Program-made: the position numbers and the translations under genes
The notes under the pieces: generated by a model
Seen by the model: the letters and a program-made list of their open reading frames with translations, nothing else
What the model was told of the DNA's origin: nothing
The model's database searches: none
Assembly (NCBI GenBank): GCA_903901335.1
Contig: CAIUQR010000061.1
Coordinates: 62,001-126,000 of the forward strand
Reading direction: 5' to 3'
Length of the DNA: 64,000 nucleotides
DNA from: an uncultured delta proteobacterium
GTDB lineage: Bacteria > Desulfobacterota > Desulfobulbia > Desulfobulbales > Desulfocapsaceae
In this document: positions 26,581-36,829 of the stretch, piece after piece
Layout: each line of letters starts with the position of its first letter
How positions within the stretch are numbered: the stretch's first letter is position 1

Positions 26581-26976
26581 ATGAGTTTACAGGAAAAATT
26601 AAGAGATGAACTGAAAATCTCCATAAAGGCCAGAGACACGGAGAGGACCGGGGCAATCCGAATAATCATCGGTGAATTCGGGCGTCAGTTGACCAAAGAA
26701 CTGAGCGATGAGCAGGTGATTGCGATCATTAAAAAGCTGGTCAAGTCCGAGAAGGAGCTTCTTGCCTCCGCCGGTAAGGACAGCTCCGAATATCTGACCA
26801 TCCTGGAGGGCTACCTGCCGCAGCAGGTAGGCGAAGTTGAGATTCGGGCCTGGATCGATACCCATATCGACTTCTCCACCTTCAAGAATAAAATGCAGGC
26901 CATGCGGCCCATCCTGGCTCATTTCGGCAGCTCAGCTGACGGTAATATTGTTAAGATGATACTGGAGAGTTTGTAG
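26581..26976 (+). CDS. GatB/YqeY-domain protein
   Basis: A 131-residue YqeY family protein (the helical domain also found at the C-terminus of GatB, thought to contact tRNA). Family marks are the N-terminal SLQEKLRDELKISIKARD, a lysine-rich central helix, and YLPQQVGEVEI. The ATG at 26581 has CAGGAG upstream, whereas the longer ORF upstream is not used. Monocistronic. Confidence 0.88.
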   Translation: MSLQEKLRDELKISIKARDTERTGAIRIIIGEFGRQLTKELSDEQVIAIIKKLVKSEKELLASAGKDSSEYLTILEGYLPQQVGEVEIRAWIDTHIDFSTFKNKMQAMRPILAHFGSSADGNIVKMILESL

Positions 26977-27057
26977 GCAGAGCAGAGTTTTATTGCCATT
27001 AATGCCGATGGTTCACCTGAAGGAAAGTAAGGTAGTCATTTTGACTGTGTAAAGAAA

Positions 27058-28053
27058 TCAGATTCCCTGGAAACAGGCATTCTGGAGCTGTTCTTCCTGC
27101 AGGTGCTTGATGAAATGAACATGGACGGTATAGTCGTTATAAAGGTGGAAGGAGACTCCGACCACCTTGCCGACAGCCGAAAAGGTGGTTTTTTCATCGC
27201 CCCGTTCAAAAGAAAACGACAGATATAAATGTCGAGCCAGAAGGGCACGGGCAGTTGTTCGTTTTGAACATTTTATTAAAAAGCAGGTACCTACAACAGA
27301 TATGTCGGAGAGGCCGCCCCCAAAACAGGTTTCGGTCTTCTTCCCTTCCTTGGTGAGCAAAGTGGCTACCACTTTACCTTCAACGGTATATCGGATGGAG
27401 GCCCTTCTTTCCAGTTTTTTTCGTTGAATAATTTCATCTACTTTCCCGTACCGTATAGAAAAATCTACCAGTTTATCATAAAGCCCCGGCTGTTTTTGTT
27501 CCCAACCGTCTGTAGCGGCACTTTCCAGGTACATCATCCGGACTTCCGTATGGCTAACGGCCGTGGCTGAACAGAGAGAAATCGTGGTAAAGGTGTATTC
27601 TCCAAGGATATCACCAGGACCGAGCTTAGCGATAAGAATGTGCTTATTTTCTTTCGGGAGGTGGATTGTGACCTGGCCGTTATCGATGAAAAAGAGTCTA
27701 GTGTTAAAACCCCCTTGCGCCAGAATTACCTTGCCGGGCGGGACCACTACCTTTTTTAGACTGAAATAAAGACAATTTTTCTCTTCCTCGCTGAGGGTAC
27801 TGTAGAGTTTATCCCAGATTGCCAGATGGCCCTTGTCTCTAGCCGCGGATTTTGCCTCCTCAATAAGATCGGCCGATTTGATGATTTCTCTGAGCGCCAT
27901 CGGATTGACGACTAACAGTTTCTCGCGCAACTCGTCGGCACGGGCAATATTCCCCTCTTTGACAACTGTTTGTATTTCAACAAAGAGTTTTTTAGTGATC
28001 TGTGCTTTATCCTCTTCAGCAGGTCGGTTGGTAGCGGAAGGGAGCGGGGACAT
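27058..28053 (-). CDS. Cyclic-nucleotide-binding plus PilZ-like signalling protein
   Basis: A 331-residue cytoplasmic protein. Residues about 80-200 form a cNMP-binding beta barrel (VVVPPGKVILAQGGFNTRLFFIDNGQVTIH, LGPGDILGEYTF), though the typical RxS phosphate-binding arginine is not evident. The C-terminal third begins RRASIRYTVEGKV and looks like a PilZ domain (RxxxR for c-di-GMP: KLERRASIR). It may join two second-messenger signals; no output domain is seen. The ATG at 28053 has GAGGAGG upstream. Confidence 0.8.
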   Translation of the reverse strand: MSPLPSATNRPAEEDKAQITKKLFVEIQTVVKEGNIARADELREKLLVVNPMALREIIKSADLIEEAKSAARDKGHLAIWDKLYSTLSEEEKNCLYFSLKKVVVPPGKVILAQGGFNTRLFFIDNGQVTIHLPKENKHILIAKLGPGDILGEYTFTTISLCSATAVSHTEVRMMYLESAATDGWEQKQPGLYDKLVDFSIRYGKVDEIIQRKKLERRASIRYTVEGKVVATLLTKEGKKTETCFGGGLSDISVVGTCFLIKCSKRTTARALLARHLYLSFSFERGDEKTTFSAVGKVVGVSFHLYNDYTVHVHFIKHLQEEQLQNACFQGI

Positions 28054-28324
28054 TCGTGTTCCTCCTCGAAAAGCGAATCTTAATTTACAGGAGACAAAAA
28101 ACATTATTATCAGTTAAATTATACACATTTTTCAATATTTAATAAAGGAGATTGCAGAAAAGAGCGGAACGCTGAAAAAACAATCGACTGATAGACCATG
28201 ATCTGTATCTGGAGCTTAAGAAAAGTGTTTGGAGATTTTTTCTTATGGTGATATACCAGTTTTAATTCACTCACATAATTGATGACTGGAGTTATGTTTT
28301 CTTCTCCATGAAAGGAAATAACAC

Positions 28325-29441
28325 ATGTCGATCAAGAACTTAGATGCCCTCTTTAATCCACAGCGGATAGCCGTTATCGGAGCAAGCGAGGATGATAAAT
28401 CGGTTGGATTTCATATGTTCAGGAATCTGATAGGGAAAGGTTTCAATGGAATCGTTCATCCGGTTAATCCCACTATGGGTGATGTTCAAGGTGTAGAAGC
28501 CTACAAGACAGTCAGTAATATTCCCCATTCAATCGACCTGGCTCTGGTGGCAACTCATCCCGAAAATCTGTAGGCTGTGCTCAAAGATTGCGGACAGAAA
28601 GGTGTGAAGGGCGTTGTTGTCCTGGCTCCCGAATACAAATACCGTGTCAATCATGCCTATCAGATCTCAGATCAAATGAAAAAATTATCTTCTGTACACG
28701 GATGCAGGGTCCTGGGCCCGAATTTTTTGGGTTTTCTCAGACCTGCCAAGAATTTAAACGCCAGTCTGTATCCGGAGCTGCCGCAGATAGGGAATATCGC
28801 TTTTATTTCAGAAAGCGGCATCTTTTCCACAGCATTTCTGGAACGAGCGATAAGCAAAAAGGTTGGGTTCAGTTATTTCATTTCCCTTGGTTCCAAACTC
28901 GATATCAATTTCTCTGATGCGATCGATTTCCTGGGAAGGGATGGCGGTACCAGGGCTCTTTTCCTGCATGTCCAGAATATCAATAACGGCAGAAGATTCA
29001 TGACCGCAATCCGAAGCTTTGAATATTTGCGAGCGGAGAAGGATTATGCTGTAGGTCTGCCTCCTCTCAACCAGACGCTTGCCGGACGGATGATGGAGGA
29101 GACGAAGATATACCAGTATATTCAGGGAATCCCTTCCTACCTAGGCGCCTTGCGCTCTTAGAAGAGATGCTTGTCCGATTCTCTCAACTGATCATCGATC
29201 TTCCCCAGATCCGGGCGATTGACGTCAACCCCATTCTGTTGACGGAGAATGACGGAATCTTTGTCTTCGATGTTGACATTCATCTCGACAAGCGATTGCC
29301 AGGGAAATAGGGTTGAAAACTCTCTGGATGGAGATCCTCAAGGAAAACAAGCGAATGATAAAATTCGGCCAGAAGTATGGTTTTAAACGTGTGCCGGACG
29401 ATGATGAAGAAATGGTGGAAATGGTGCTGGATATACGGTAG
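28325..29441 (+). pseudogene. Decayed CoA-ligase/ATP-grasp/GNAT (Pat-type protein acetyltransferase) gene
   Basis: The frame from ATG 28325 encodes a CoA-binding domain (RIAVIGASEDDKSVG), is stopped by TAG at 28571-28573 where a coding codon is expected, and continues in frame through VLGPNFLGFLRP and FISESGIFS to about 29030. It then jumps directly to the far end of an ATP-grasp domain (GLPPLNQTLAGRMMEETKIY), so several hundred codons are deleted. A frame change gives EEMLVRFSQLIIDLPQIRAIDVNPIL, and a third frame from 29292 gives a GNAT tail (LWMEILKENKRMIKF, YGFKRV). Domain order matches bifunctional acyl-CoA ligase/GNAT lysine acetyltransferases. At least one nonsense change, two deletions and two frame changes show it is dead. 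Confidence 0.88.
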
Positions 29442-29610
29442 ACGGATTGCTCCATTTGACATTATCTATTGGTCTGCTATACTTATAGTAATCTGATCAA
29501 GACCGGGAAGTGAACAGCGGACATGACTCATGATCACGAAAGGAATCTCTCATGGTTCACAGTTGGCTGCGGCGTCGTAGCTACAAGAGGAATTTGTGAG
29601 GAGGCAGTCC

Positions 29611-29820
29611 ATGATCCTGGAAGGTAGATCCATAGCGTTGATAATATTTGCCGCAAGTCTTCTGTTCTTCAACTGGCCCCTTGTTTCTATTGCCGATGGA
29701 GGTTTGGGAATAATCCTCTATCTTTTCTTTTTCTGGGCGATAGCCATCGCTGGTCTAAGGCATAACTGCCGGAGGGAAAAGAAGATTCAGGAAAATGGCA
29801 ATGAAGGAGATGACAGGTGA
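29611..29820 (+). CDS. Small two-helix membrane protein coupled to symporter-kinase
   Basis: A 69-residue protein with two hydrophobic helices (about 8-25 and 34-52) and a charged tail. The ATG at 29611 has GAGGAGG six nt upstream. Its stop overlaps the GTG start of the symporter-kinase gene by 4 nt (GTGA), so translation is coupled. A small membrane protein gene in this position is known before CbrA-type symporter-kinases (CbrX in Pseudomonas); whether this one is homologous cannot be judged by eye. Confidence 0.75.
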   Translation: MILEGRSIALIIFAASLLFFNWPLVSIADGGLGIILYLFFFWAIAIAGLRHNCRREKKIQENGNEGDDR

Positions 29821-32800
29821 GCCCTCTCTTCATCTTTCTGTCAATTGCCGTTTATTTTATCCTGTTGTTTTTGGTTGCCTATACAGTCGAAAAAGAATCG
29901 CCCTGGACTATCAGGCTCGTACGATCTCCTCTGATCTATTCACTCTCCCTGGCTGTTTACTGTACCTCGTGGACCTATTACGGCAGCGTCGGCAAGGCTG
30001 CAAGCTCAGGACTCTCCTTTCTTGCCATCTATCTGGGACCTACCATCATGATCTGCCTGTGGTGGATCGTGTTGCGGCGGATGGTGATTATCAAGGACAA
30101 ATACCGGATTACCAGTATCGCTGATTTTATCTCGGCCAGATACAAGAAGTCGCAGGGCTTGGCCGCACTGGTTACCCTGATGGCATTGATCGGGAGTATG
30201 CCCTACATCGCCTTGCAGTTCGAGGCGGTGAAAAGTACGTTCATCCTGCTCATCAAGGCAGACGCTTCCGAGAACACCTGGATCATGGACCATTTTGGTC
30301 CAATCATTGTTCTGACCATGACCTTCTTCACGGTAATGTTCGGCGCCAGAAAACTTGATCCGACCGAACGTCATCGCGGGATGATGACTGCGATCGCTCT
30401 GGAGTCCGTCATCAAGCTCCTGGCCTTTTCTGCCTGCGGTATTTTTGCCACCTATTACCTCTTCCATGGCCATTCGGAAGATGTTCTTCACTCCCTTTTC
30501 GCCAATCCGGCTACAGCTGCTGTTTTGCGGATCGGTGACGGAGAAAATGGATACATCACCTGGTCGACGTTTATGATCCTCGGTATGTCGGCTATCCTTT
30601 TTCTGCCCCGCCAGTTTCATGTCGCCGTCGTCGAGAATTCGTCAGTACAAAATATCCTGCCGGCTATGTGGCAGTTTCCGCTCTACATGCTCCTGATCAA
30701 CATCTTTGTCGTGCCGATAGCGCTCTATGGCATTTCCTCCGGAATTCCAATCGATCTTGCCGATACCTATGTTCTCAGGATCCCGGTAACTCACGGAAAA
30801 ACCTGGCTGGCATTGTTTGTCTTTCTGGGTGGTTTTTCTGCTGCAACCAGCATGATTATCATCGCGTCGATGACCATGTCGACAATGCTTGTGAATCACC
30901 TGCTTCTGCCGCTGTTCAACGTCTTACGCCCTCTGGCCTTCATGCGCCGGTATCTTCTCGGCTGGCGATGGATCGGCATCCTGTTTATTCTTTCGGTCGG
31001 TTACTGGTTCCAGATCGAACTGGGGCAATCCTATGCGCTGGTCAATATGGGACTCATCTCTTTTGCCGCCGTCCTCCAGTTTGCGCCGGCGGCCATAGGT
31101 GCCATCTTTTGGTCCGCAGGCAGCAAGCTTGGGGCACTCTCCGGTCTTTCCTCCGGTTTTTTTGTCTGGTTCTACACTCTTATGCTTCCGGCCTTTCTTA
31201 AAAGCGGTCTGATGTCGAGTTCCCTGCTTGAGAACGGACCATGGGGGATTCGCTTCCTGCGCCCTGAACATCTCTTCGGGCTTGATGCCTTGCCGGCCCT
31301 TTCGCATACGGTCTTCTGGTCGCTTCTGTTCAACATTGGTGCCTTCGTCCTGATCTCCCTTCTTTTCGGTCAAAACGAAGAGGAACGCAATATTGCCCAT
31401 GACTTCAGGTCTATTTCCCTCAGGAAAAAAAATGTTCCGCAGGAACATTCTGAAGACGATTCCATTGATATCGATCAGAAAAAAGAGGCTCTCCTTTCTG
31501 TACTCAACGATTATTTTCCGCCTGAAAAAAGCATGGAGGTAATAAATACGAAACTTATCGAGATGTCGTTACATGCCAGAAAAGGTATCTCAATAATTGA
31601 TTTCTCCGAATTTCACCGGGGTATCGAAATTGTTCTGGCTGGATCTATCGGGGCAGCTATGGCGCATCGTGCTCTCAATCGGGAGAATGTCTTTGCCAGG
31701 GAGGAGAAGAACCGACTCTCAAAGGCCTATGCCGAGATCCTGTCGCGGCTTAACGTTTCGCCGCAGGAACTTGCGGAAAAAATTGATTTTTACCGGGAAC
31801 GTGAGCAGTTGTTGACGACGCATGGTCAAGAACTTGAGCAACGCATCCGGGAAAAGGAGCAGGAAATCGAGGCACGAACCCAGGTGGAAAAGGCCTTGAA
31901 AGAAGCGGAGTATCAGTATCGATCTATTTTTAATAATGCCCTGGAGGGCATATTTCAGGCCTCGGCCGATGGGAAGATCCTGACTGCGAATCCGGCGATG
32001 GCAACCATTCTTGGTTATTCGACACCTGCTGCTCTCATCAAAGAGGTCGTCGATATCCGCACCCATTTTAAGACCGGATCCGCTCGGCGGGACAGATTGT
32101 TCCGCCGCCTGATTGTCGGGAAAAATGTCGAAAACTTTGAGATTCAGGTGGTCAATGCAAGCGGCAAGGTCCTCTGGCTCAACATCAACGCCCGCCCTTC
32201 CCTCGATGCTCAGGGGAGATTGAAGCTGGTTGAAGGGATTGCCGAGGATATTACCAAGCGCAAGGAAGCAGAAGAAAAACTCAACCTTTACCATGACAAA
32301 CTTGAAGAAACCGTGCAATTACGTACAGCGGAAGTCCTTGAAAATCAAGCCTTTCTGCAGGAAGTCCTTGAGGGAATTCTGGCGGCTGTCATTGTGGTCG
32401 ACCAGGATACACAAGGTGTTCTGGACTGTAATTCCATTGCAGAGAAGCTGCTTGGCTATGACAAAGCGACGCTCACCAGAGATAAGAACGCCTTGTTGAA
32501 AACCAATATCCTCCAGAAGGCAAACGATGGGCAGGTGTTGGACCGTGAACTCATTGTTGAGAGGCAAAACGGCGAACTAATTCCGGTTCTGCGCAACATT
32601 CTTTTCGTAACCTATAAGGGATTGAGTGCTCAGGCTATTATCCTCTTTGACATCGCCGAGCGGAAGGCCTTGGAACGTCAGGTCAATATGTCCCAGAAAC
32701 TGCAGTCTATCGGTCAGCTGGCTTCCGGCATCGCCCATGAAATCAATACTCCCATTCAGTATATCGGCAGCAATATCAGTTTTCTCTCCGAATCGTTCAA

Positions 32801-33500
32801 TCAGCTTTTCGAAACCAATAATCTCTATAAAGCGCTTATGGAGAGAGCCAAGTCCGGAGAGGACATTTCGAAAGACATGGAAGAGGTTGCCCGTCATACA
32901 GAGGCCCTTGATCTCGAGTTTCTGATGGAAGAGATCCCCCATGCCGTCAACGAATCGCTTTCCGGGATTAACCAGGTCAGCTCAATTATAAAGGCCATGA
33001 AACAATTCGCTCACCCTGAGCAGGAAAATCTCACCCAGGTTGATATCAACAAGACACTGGAACAGACCGTGACTATTTCCAAGAACGAATGGAAATATGT
33101 TGCTGATTTGCAGCTGGATCTGGACAGGACGAATCCTGAGATTGCCGGATATCCGGGTCCGCTCAACCAGGTTTTTCTGATCCTGGTGATTAATGCCGCC
33201 CACGCAATTGGCGAACAGAATGAAAAGAGCAACCAGAAGGGACAGATCATTATCAGAACCAGGAGTAACGCTTCCGATGTTACTGTCTCTATCTCAGACA
33301 CGGGATGCGGCATTCCGGAGACTATTATTGAAAAGATTTTCGACCCGTTTTTTACGACCAAGGCGGTCGGCAAGGGGACCGGCCAGGGCTTGAGCATCGC
33401 CTATTCGATCATCACGGAGAAACACCGGGGCACTATCGAGGTTGAAAGCATAGTCGGCAAAGGCACAACGTTCACCATTCGGTTACCTGTAAAGCCCTGA
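29817..33500 (+). CDS. Sodium:solute symporter-PAS-histidine kinase fusion (CbrA-like)
   Basis: A 1227-residue inner-membrane sensor. Residues 1 to about 500 form a ~13-helix sodium:solute symporter (SSS) domain ([30 protein letters not shown]). A helical linker follows, then PAS at about 690-810, a second PAS near 840-960, HisKA with [14 protein letters not shown] near 975, and HATPase with [16 protein letters not shown] and [12 protein letters not shown] to the end. GTG start overlaps the small upstream gene. CbrA-type proteins sense nutrients; the ligand here is unknown and no response regulator is adjacent. Confidence 0.92.
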   Translation: MSPLFIFLSIAVYFILLFLVAYTVEKESPWTIRLVRSPLIYSLSLAVYCTSWTYYGSVGKAASSGLSFLAIYLGPTIMICLWWIVLRRMVIIKDKYRITSIADFISARYKKSQGLAALVTLMALIGSMPYIALQFEAVKSTFILLIKADASENTWIMDHFGPIIVLTMTFFTVMFGARKLDPTERHRGMMTAIALESVIKLLAFSACGIFATYYLFHGHSEDVLHSLFANPATAAVLRIGDGENGYITWSTFMILGMSAILFLPRQFHVAVVENSSVQNILPAMWQFPLYMLLINIFVVPIALYGISSGIPIDLADTYVLRIPVTHGKTWLALFVFLGGFSAATSMIIIASMTMSTMLVNHLLLPLFNVLRPLAFMRRYLLGWRWIGILFILSVGYWFQIELGQSYALVNMGLISFAAVLQFAPAAIGAIFWSAGSKLGALSGLSSGFFVWFYTLMLPAFLKSGLMSSSLLENGPWGIRFLRPEHLFGLDALPALSHTVFWSLLFNIGAFVLISLLFGQNEEERNIAHDFRSISLRKKNVPQEHSEDDSIDIDQKKEALLSVLNDYFPPEKSMEVINTKLIEMSLHARKGISIIDFSEFHRGIEIVLAGSIGAAMAHRALNRENVFAREEKNRLSKAYAEILSRLNVSPQELAEKIDFYREREQLLTTHGQELEQRIREKEQEIEARTQVEKALKEAEYQYRSIFNNALEGIFQASADGKILTANPAMATILGYSTPAALIKEVVDIRTHFKTGSARRDRLFRRLIVGKNVENFEIQVVNASGKVLWLNINARPSLDAQGRLKLVEGIAEDITKRKEAEEKLNLYHDKLEETVQLRTAEVLENQAFLQEVLEGILAAVIVVDQDTQGVLDCNSIAEKLLGYDKATLTRDKNALLKTNILQKANDGQVLDRELIVERQNGELIPVLRNILFVTYKGLSAQAIILFDIAERKALERQVNMSQKLQSIGQLASGIAHEINTPIQYIGSNISFLSESFNQLFETNNLYKALMERAKSGEDISKDMEEVARHTEALDLEFLMEEIPHAVNESLSGINQVSSIIKAMKQFAHPEQENLTQVDINKTLEQTVTISKNEWKYVADLQLDLDRTNPEIAGYPGPLNQVFLILVINAAHAIGEQNEKSNQKGQIIIRTRSNASDVTVSISDTGCGIPETIIEKIFDPFFTTKAVGKGTGQGLSIAYSIITEKHRGTIEVESIVGKGTTFTIRLPVKP

Positions 33501-33722
33501 GCTGGTAAACCGGACTTTCTTCATTTCCCCCTTGAGGGATGAAAACACGCAGAAAATTCCTTCCAAGATGCGCAACAGGGGATCTTGCAATACTCCTTGA
33601 TCTTCCTTCTCAAAAGTTATTTCAACTTCCACTGTCCGATTGTTGATTTTCCAGTCAAATGTGCCTTGGCATTGCAGTCCATCTGGATTAAAGTGCCTTG
33701 GAAAACGCCTCTTTCGCAGCCG
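33483..33722 (-). pseudogene. Possible gene remnant antisense to the kinase 3' end
   Basis: A 79-codon open minus-strand frame in a 323-nt plus-strand gap lacks an ATG or a ribosome site (only CTG, GTG or TTG codons) and overlaps the kinase 3' end. Its translation looks protein-like, for example NPDGLQCQGTFDWKINNRTV and DPLLRILEGIFCVFSSL. It may be a truncated remnant of a small gene or chance. The rest of the gap to 33823 shows nothing definite. Confidence 0.3.
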
Positions 33723-33823
33723 TTACTTTATTGAAGTGGTCATTGAAGGTTGCTTCTCTTGCAAGGAGCTTGTGTGATGATTGAATTCGGCCCGCAGTGC
33801 GGGCTGCAGATAAGAAGGTTGCG

Positions 33824-34996
33824 ATGATAAAAACAGGATTGGCATGTTTCCTGGAGACAACCCCCGACACACTCGCCGGAAAGCGGGTCGGTCTGCTGTC
33901 AAACCAGGCCTCCACGGATGCCTGTTTCAGGCATAGCAAGGATTGCATCAAGGAAAGACTCGGCAACCGGTTGACCTGCTTATTTTCGCCACAGCATGGC
34001 TTTTTTTCAGAGAAACAGGATAATATGATTGAGTCCGGGCATCGGACGGATGTGTCCACCGGGCTTCCCCTTTTCAGTCTCTATGGCGACAGCCGCAGAC
34101 CCAGCAGACAGATGTTCGATCTGCTCGACGTCCTGCTCATCGATCTTGTCGATGTCGGAACTCGGGTCTATACCTTTCTCTATACGATGGCCTATTGTCT
34201 GGAAGAGGCGGCCGCGCGGGGTAAACAGGTCGTAATTCTGGATCGTCCGAATCCGCTCGGGGGTGTGAAGGTTGAAGGGAATCTTCTGCAGGATGACTGT
34301 ACATCCTTCGTCGGGATGTATCCTCTGCCGATGCGTCATGGTCTGACCTTCGGAGAGCTCGCCCTGTATATCAACGAAGAGTTTCATCTCGGTGCCCAGC
34401 TTGAGGTGATTCCGATGCAGGGATGGTGCCGGTCTATGCTGTTCAGAGATACTGGGCTGCCGTGGGTCTTTCCATCTCCAAATATGCCCAGTCCTGAGAC
34501 CGCAATGGTTTATCCGGGGCAAGTGATCTGGGAGGGAAGCAATGTCTCGGAGGGGCGGGGAACCACATTGCCTTTCGAGCTTGTCGGGGCACCGTACTGG
34601 GAACATGGACCGATCTACGATTTTTTGCGAAAAACACCCTTGCCGGGGTGTTTTTTCAGGCCATTGATCTTTGAGCCGACATCTGGCAAATGGGCCGGGA
34701 AATCCTGTACAGGTTTTCAGATCCATGTTACTGATACGGAAAATTTTCTTCCCTACAGAACAGGCATTACCCTTTTACAGGCAGTTCTGCAGCTCTACCC
34801 GGAGGAATTCCGTTATAAAGAACCGCCCTACGAATATGAATATGAACGGTTGCCTATGGATCTGATCCTCGGTTCAGGGGAAGTCCGGAGACAGCTCGAA
34901 GAGGGGATGGCGATTCTGGAGATAGAACAGCATTGGAGCGAGGAGTTGACAGCCTTTGCGAAAAGCAGAGAAAAAATTTTTCTTTATCGGCAGTGA
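33824..34996 (+). CDS. namZ: NamZ-type exo-beta-N-acetylmuramidase (DUF1343)
   Basis: A 390-residue protein of the DUF1343 family: RVGLLSNQASTD near the N-terminus, FSPQHGFF, VDVGTRVYTFLYTM, LDRPNPLGG, PMRHGLTFGELA and PSPNMPSPETA. The founding member cleaves MurNAc from peptidoglycan ends for wall recycling. No clear signal peptide. ATG 33824 is chosen with GAAGG upstream; a GTG at 33797 is also in frame. It precedes lpxD by 52 nt on the same strand. Confidence 0.88.
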   Translation: MIKTGLACFLETTPDTLAGKRVGLLSNQASTDACFRHSKDCIKERLGNRLTCLFSPQHGFFSEKQDNMIESGHRTDVSTGLPLFSLYGDSRRPSRQMFDLLDVLLIDLVDVGTRVYTFLYTMAYCLEEAAARGKQVVILDRPNPLGGVKVEGNLLQDDCTSFVGMYPLPMRHGLTFGELALYINEEFHLGAQLEVIPMQGWCRSMLFRDTGLPWVFPSPNMPSPETAMVYPGQVIWEGSNVSEGRGTTLPFELVGAPYWEHGPIYDFLRKTPLPGCFFRPLIFEPTSGKWAGKSCTGFQIHVTDTENFLPYRTGITLLQAVLQLYPEEFRYKEPPYEYEYERLPMDLILGSGEVRRQLEEGMAILEIEQHWSEELTAFAKSREKIFLYRQ

Positions 34997-35048
34997 TTGT
35001 CCAACCTCTGGACAATTTCATTTCAATCATTGTCAAGATGGTGAAAAT

Positions 35049-36092
35049 ATGAAAGAAAAAACCGTGAGTCTAACGACACTGGCCCAGCTCGTCGATGGGG
35101 AAATAGCAGGTGACGGCGGCATCATGATTCATGGACTTGCGCCTCTTGAGACTGCACGAGAGGGTGAAATTTCATTTCTTGTCAAGGCGAACCGGAGTGA
35201 TGCGCTGGCTGCAACACAGGCCTCAGCCGTCCTCGTCCCGATGTCGATTGAAAAGGCCGATAAAACAGTGATACGGGTTCGGGATCCCTATTTAGCCTCG
35301 GCGAAGATCCATAATTTTCTTCTTGAAAAACCGTTCCGGGCCATGGGGATTCACAGCAGGGCCTGTATCGGTGCAGACTGCACAATTTCCGATCAGGTGA
35401 CTATCGCCGCGCTGGCCGTCATTGGTGATCGGGTCAAGATCGGTGACCGAGTCAATATCGGAGCCGGGACTATTATCGGTGATGGTGTGGAGATTGGAGA
35501 CGATACGCTCCTGAAGGCCAATGTGACCATCGAACCGGGCTGCCGTCTGGGGAAAAGGGTTATTATCCATTCCGGTGCCGTTATCGGCAGTGACGGCTAT
35601 GGGTATGCTGTCGACGAGAGGGGATGTCATATAAAAAGACCGCAGGTTGGGGTTGTCCATATCGATGATGATGTGGAAATTGGGGCTAACACCTGCATTG
35701 ACCGGGCTGCCTATGGAGTAACCTGGATTAAATCCGGAGTAAAGATCGATAATCTGGTCCAGGTCGGCCATAATGCAATTATCGGCGAGAACTCACTTCT
35801 GGTTGCTCAGGTCGGACTGGCCGGTTCAACGACTCTGGGTCGAAATGTCGTTCTTGGTGGACAGGCCGGGCTCAGCGGCCATATTCATCTGGATGACGGG
35901 GTTATGGTTGCAGCCCGTGGAGGTGTACATCAGAATCTGTCCAAAGGAGCCATGGTTGGAGGAAGTCCCGCCTTACCGGTCAAACAGTGGGCAAAGGCGG
36001 CCGCCGTGTATGCGAAACTTCCGGAGATAGCCAAAGAAATAAAACAGTTGAAGAAGGATGTGGAGAGGCTGCAAGAGGACAATGAGAAATAA
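35049..36092 (+). CDS. lpxD: UDP-3-O-acylglucosamine N-acyltransferase
   Basis: A 347-residue lipid A enzyme that adds the second acyl chain to UDP-3-O-acyl-GlcN. It has the N-terminal uridine-binding domain (GLAPLETAREGEISFL), many left-handed beta-helix hexapeptides (IGDRVKIGDRVNIGAGTIIGD), a catalytic histidine region in LVQVGHNAIIGE, and a C-terminal helix. The ATG at 35049 gives the usual length; the ribosome site is weak and the longer upstream ORF is not used. First gene of lpxD-fabZ-lpxA-lpxI. Confidence 0.95.
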   Translation: MKEKTVSLTTLAQLVDGEIAGDGGIMIHGLAPLETAREGEISFLVKANRSDALAATQASAVLVPMSIEKADKTVIRVRDPYLASAKIHNFLLEKPFRAMGIHSRACIGADCTISDQVTIAALAVIGDRVKIGDRVNIGAGTIIGDGVEIGDDTLLKANVTIEPGCRLGKRVIIHSGAVIGSDGYGYAVDERGCHIKRPQVGVVHIDDDVEIGANTCIDRAAYGVTWIKSGVKIDNLVQVGHNAIIGENSLLVAQVGLAGSTTLGRNVVLGGQAGLSGHIHLDDGVMVAARGGVHQNLSKGAMVGGSPALPVKQWAKAAAVYAKLPEIAKEIKQLKKDVERLQEDNEK

Positions 36093-36115
36093 CTGCGTCT
36101 GGAGGAGATGAAAAT

Positions 36116-36568
36116 ATGAGTGAGGTTGTTATTCCGGAAGACATCGATATTCTGGAGATTTTACGGATATTACCACACAGATATCCTTTCGTGATGGTGG
36201 ACAGAATTGTATCGATAGTCCCTGAAAAGAGTGTCACAGGTATTAAAAATGTAACGTTTAACGAACCTTTTTTCCAGGGACACTTTCCCGGAAGACCAGT
36301 AATGCCCGGTGTGCTTATTCTGGAGGGAATGGCCCAAGCTGGTGGAATCATGGCTTATTATTCCACTCCAGGAAGCATTGGCAATAAGCTGCTTTACTTT
36401 GCAGGTATTGACAAGGCACGGTTTAGAAAACCGGTGGTCCCGGGAGACCAGATCATCTATAAACTGGAAGTTCTTAAATATAAGCGAGGGTTCTGGGTGA
36501 TGGCCGGGGAGGCCCATGTCGATGGAAAACTGGCCGCAGAGGCGGAACTGATGGCCTCATTTGGTTAA
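36116..36568 (+). CDS. fabZ: 3-hydroxyacyl-ACP dehydratase FabZ
   Basis: A 150-residue hot-dog-fold dehydratase of type II fatty acid synthesis. Catalytic region: HRYPFVMVDR, then NEPFFQGHFPGRPVMPGVL with the catalytic histidine and LEGMAQAGG with its glutamate. It is placed between lpxD and lpxA as in most Gram-negatives, where it competes with LpxA/LpxC for 3-hydroxyacyl-ACP. GGAG precedes the ATG. Confidence 0.96.
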   Translation: MSEVVIPEDIDILEILRILPHRYPFVMVDRIVSIVPEKSVTGIKNVTFNEPFFQGHFPGRPVMPGVLILEGMAQAGGIMAYYSTPGSIGNKLLYFAGIDKARFRKPVVPGDQIIYKLEVLKYKRGFWVMAGEAHVDGKLAAEAELMASFG

Positions 36569-36829
36569 ACGGGACTGAGAATTGCGAAATTCGTCGGATA
36601 CACGCATCAGAGAGGTATAAAATATCTTCAGCCGGGCAATTAATCCTTGCGCTCGTCGGCGATTGCCGGTAATGAGACATGTCCCAACACCAGCATGGGT
36701 TCAACATGAAAAGTCGGTATGTTTGGCTTATGTTGTCGGTTTCAGACATCTCTGGATCTGTAAACCGGATATCCTCGGGTGTGATTCGCGTAGTCCTTTT
36801 TGAAGAAAATTCAATTACGATATCATCCT

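Noticed and set aside
36569-36829. Possible missing gene between fabZ and lpxA
   Set aside because: The 261-nt gap has only short chance ORFs (one on the minus strand overlapping fabZ); nothing resembles LpxB, LpxC or another lipid A gene.
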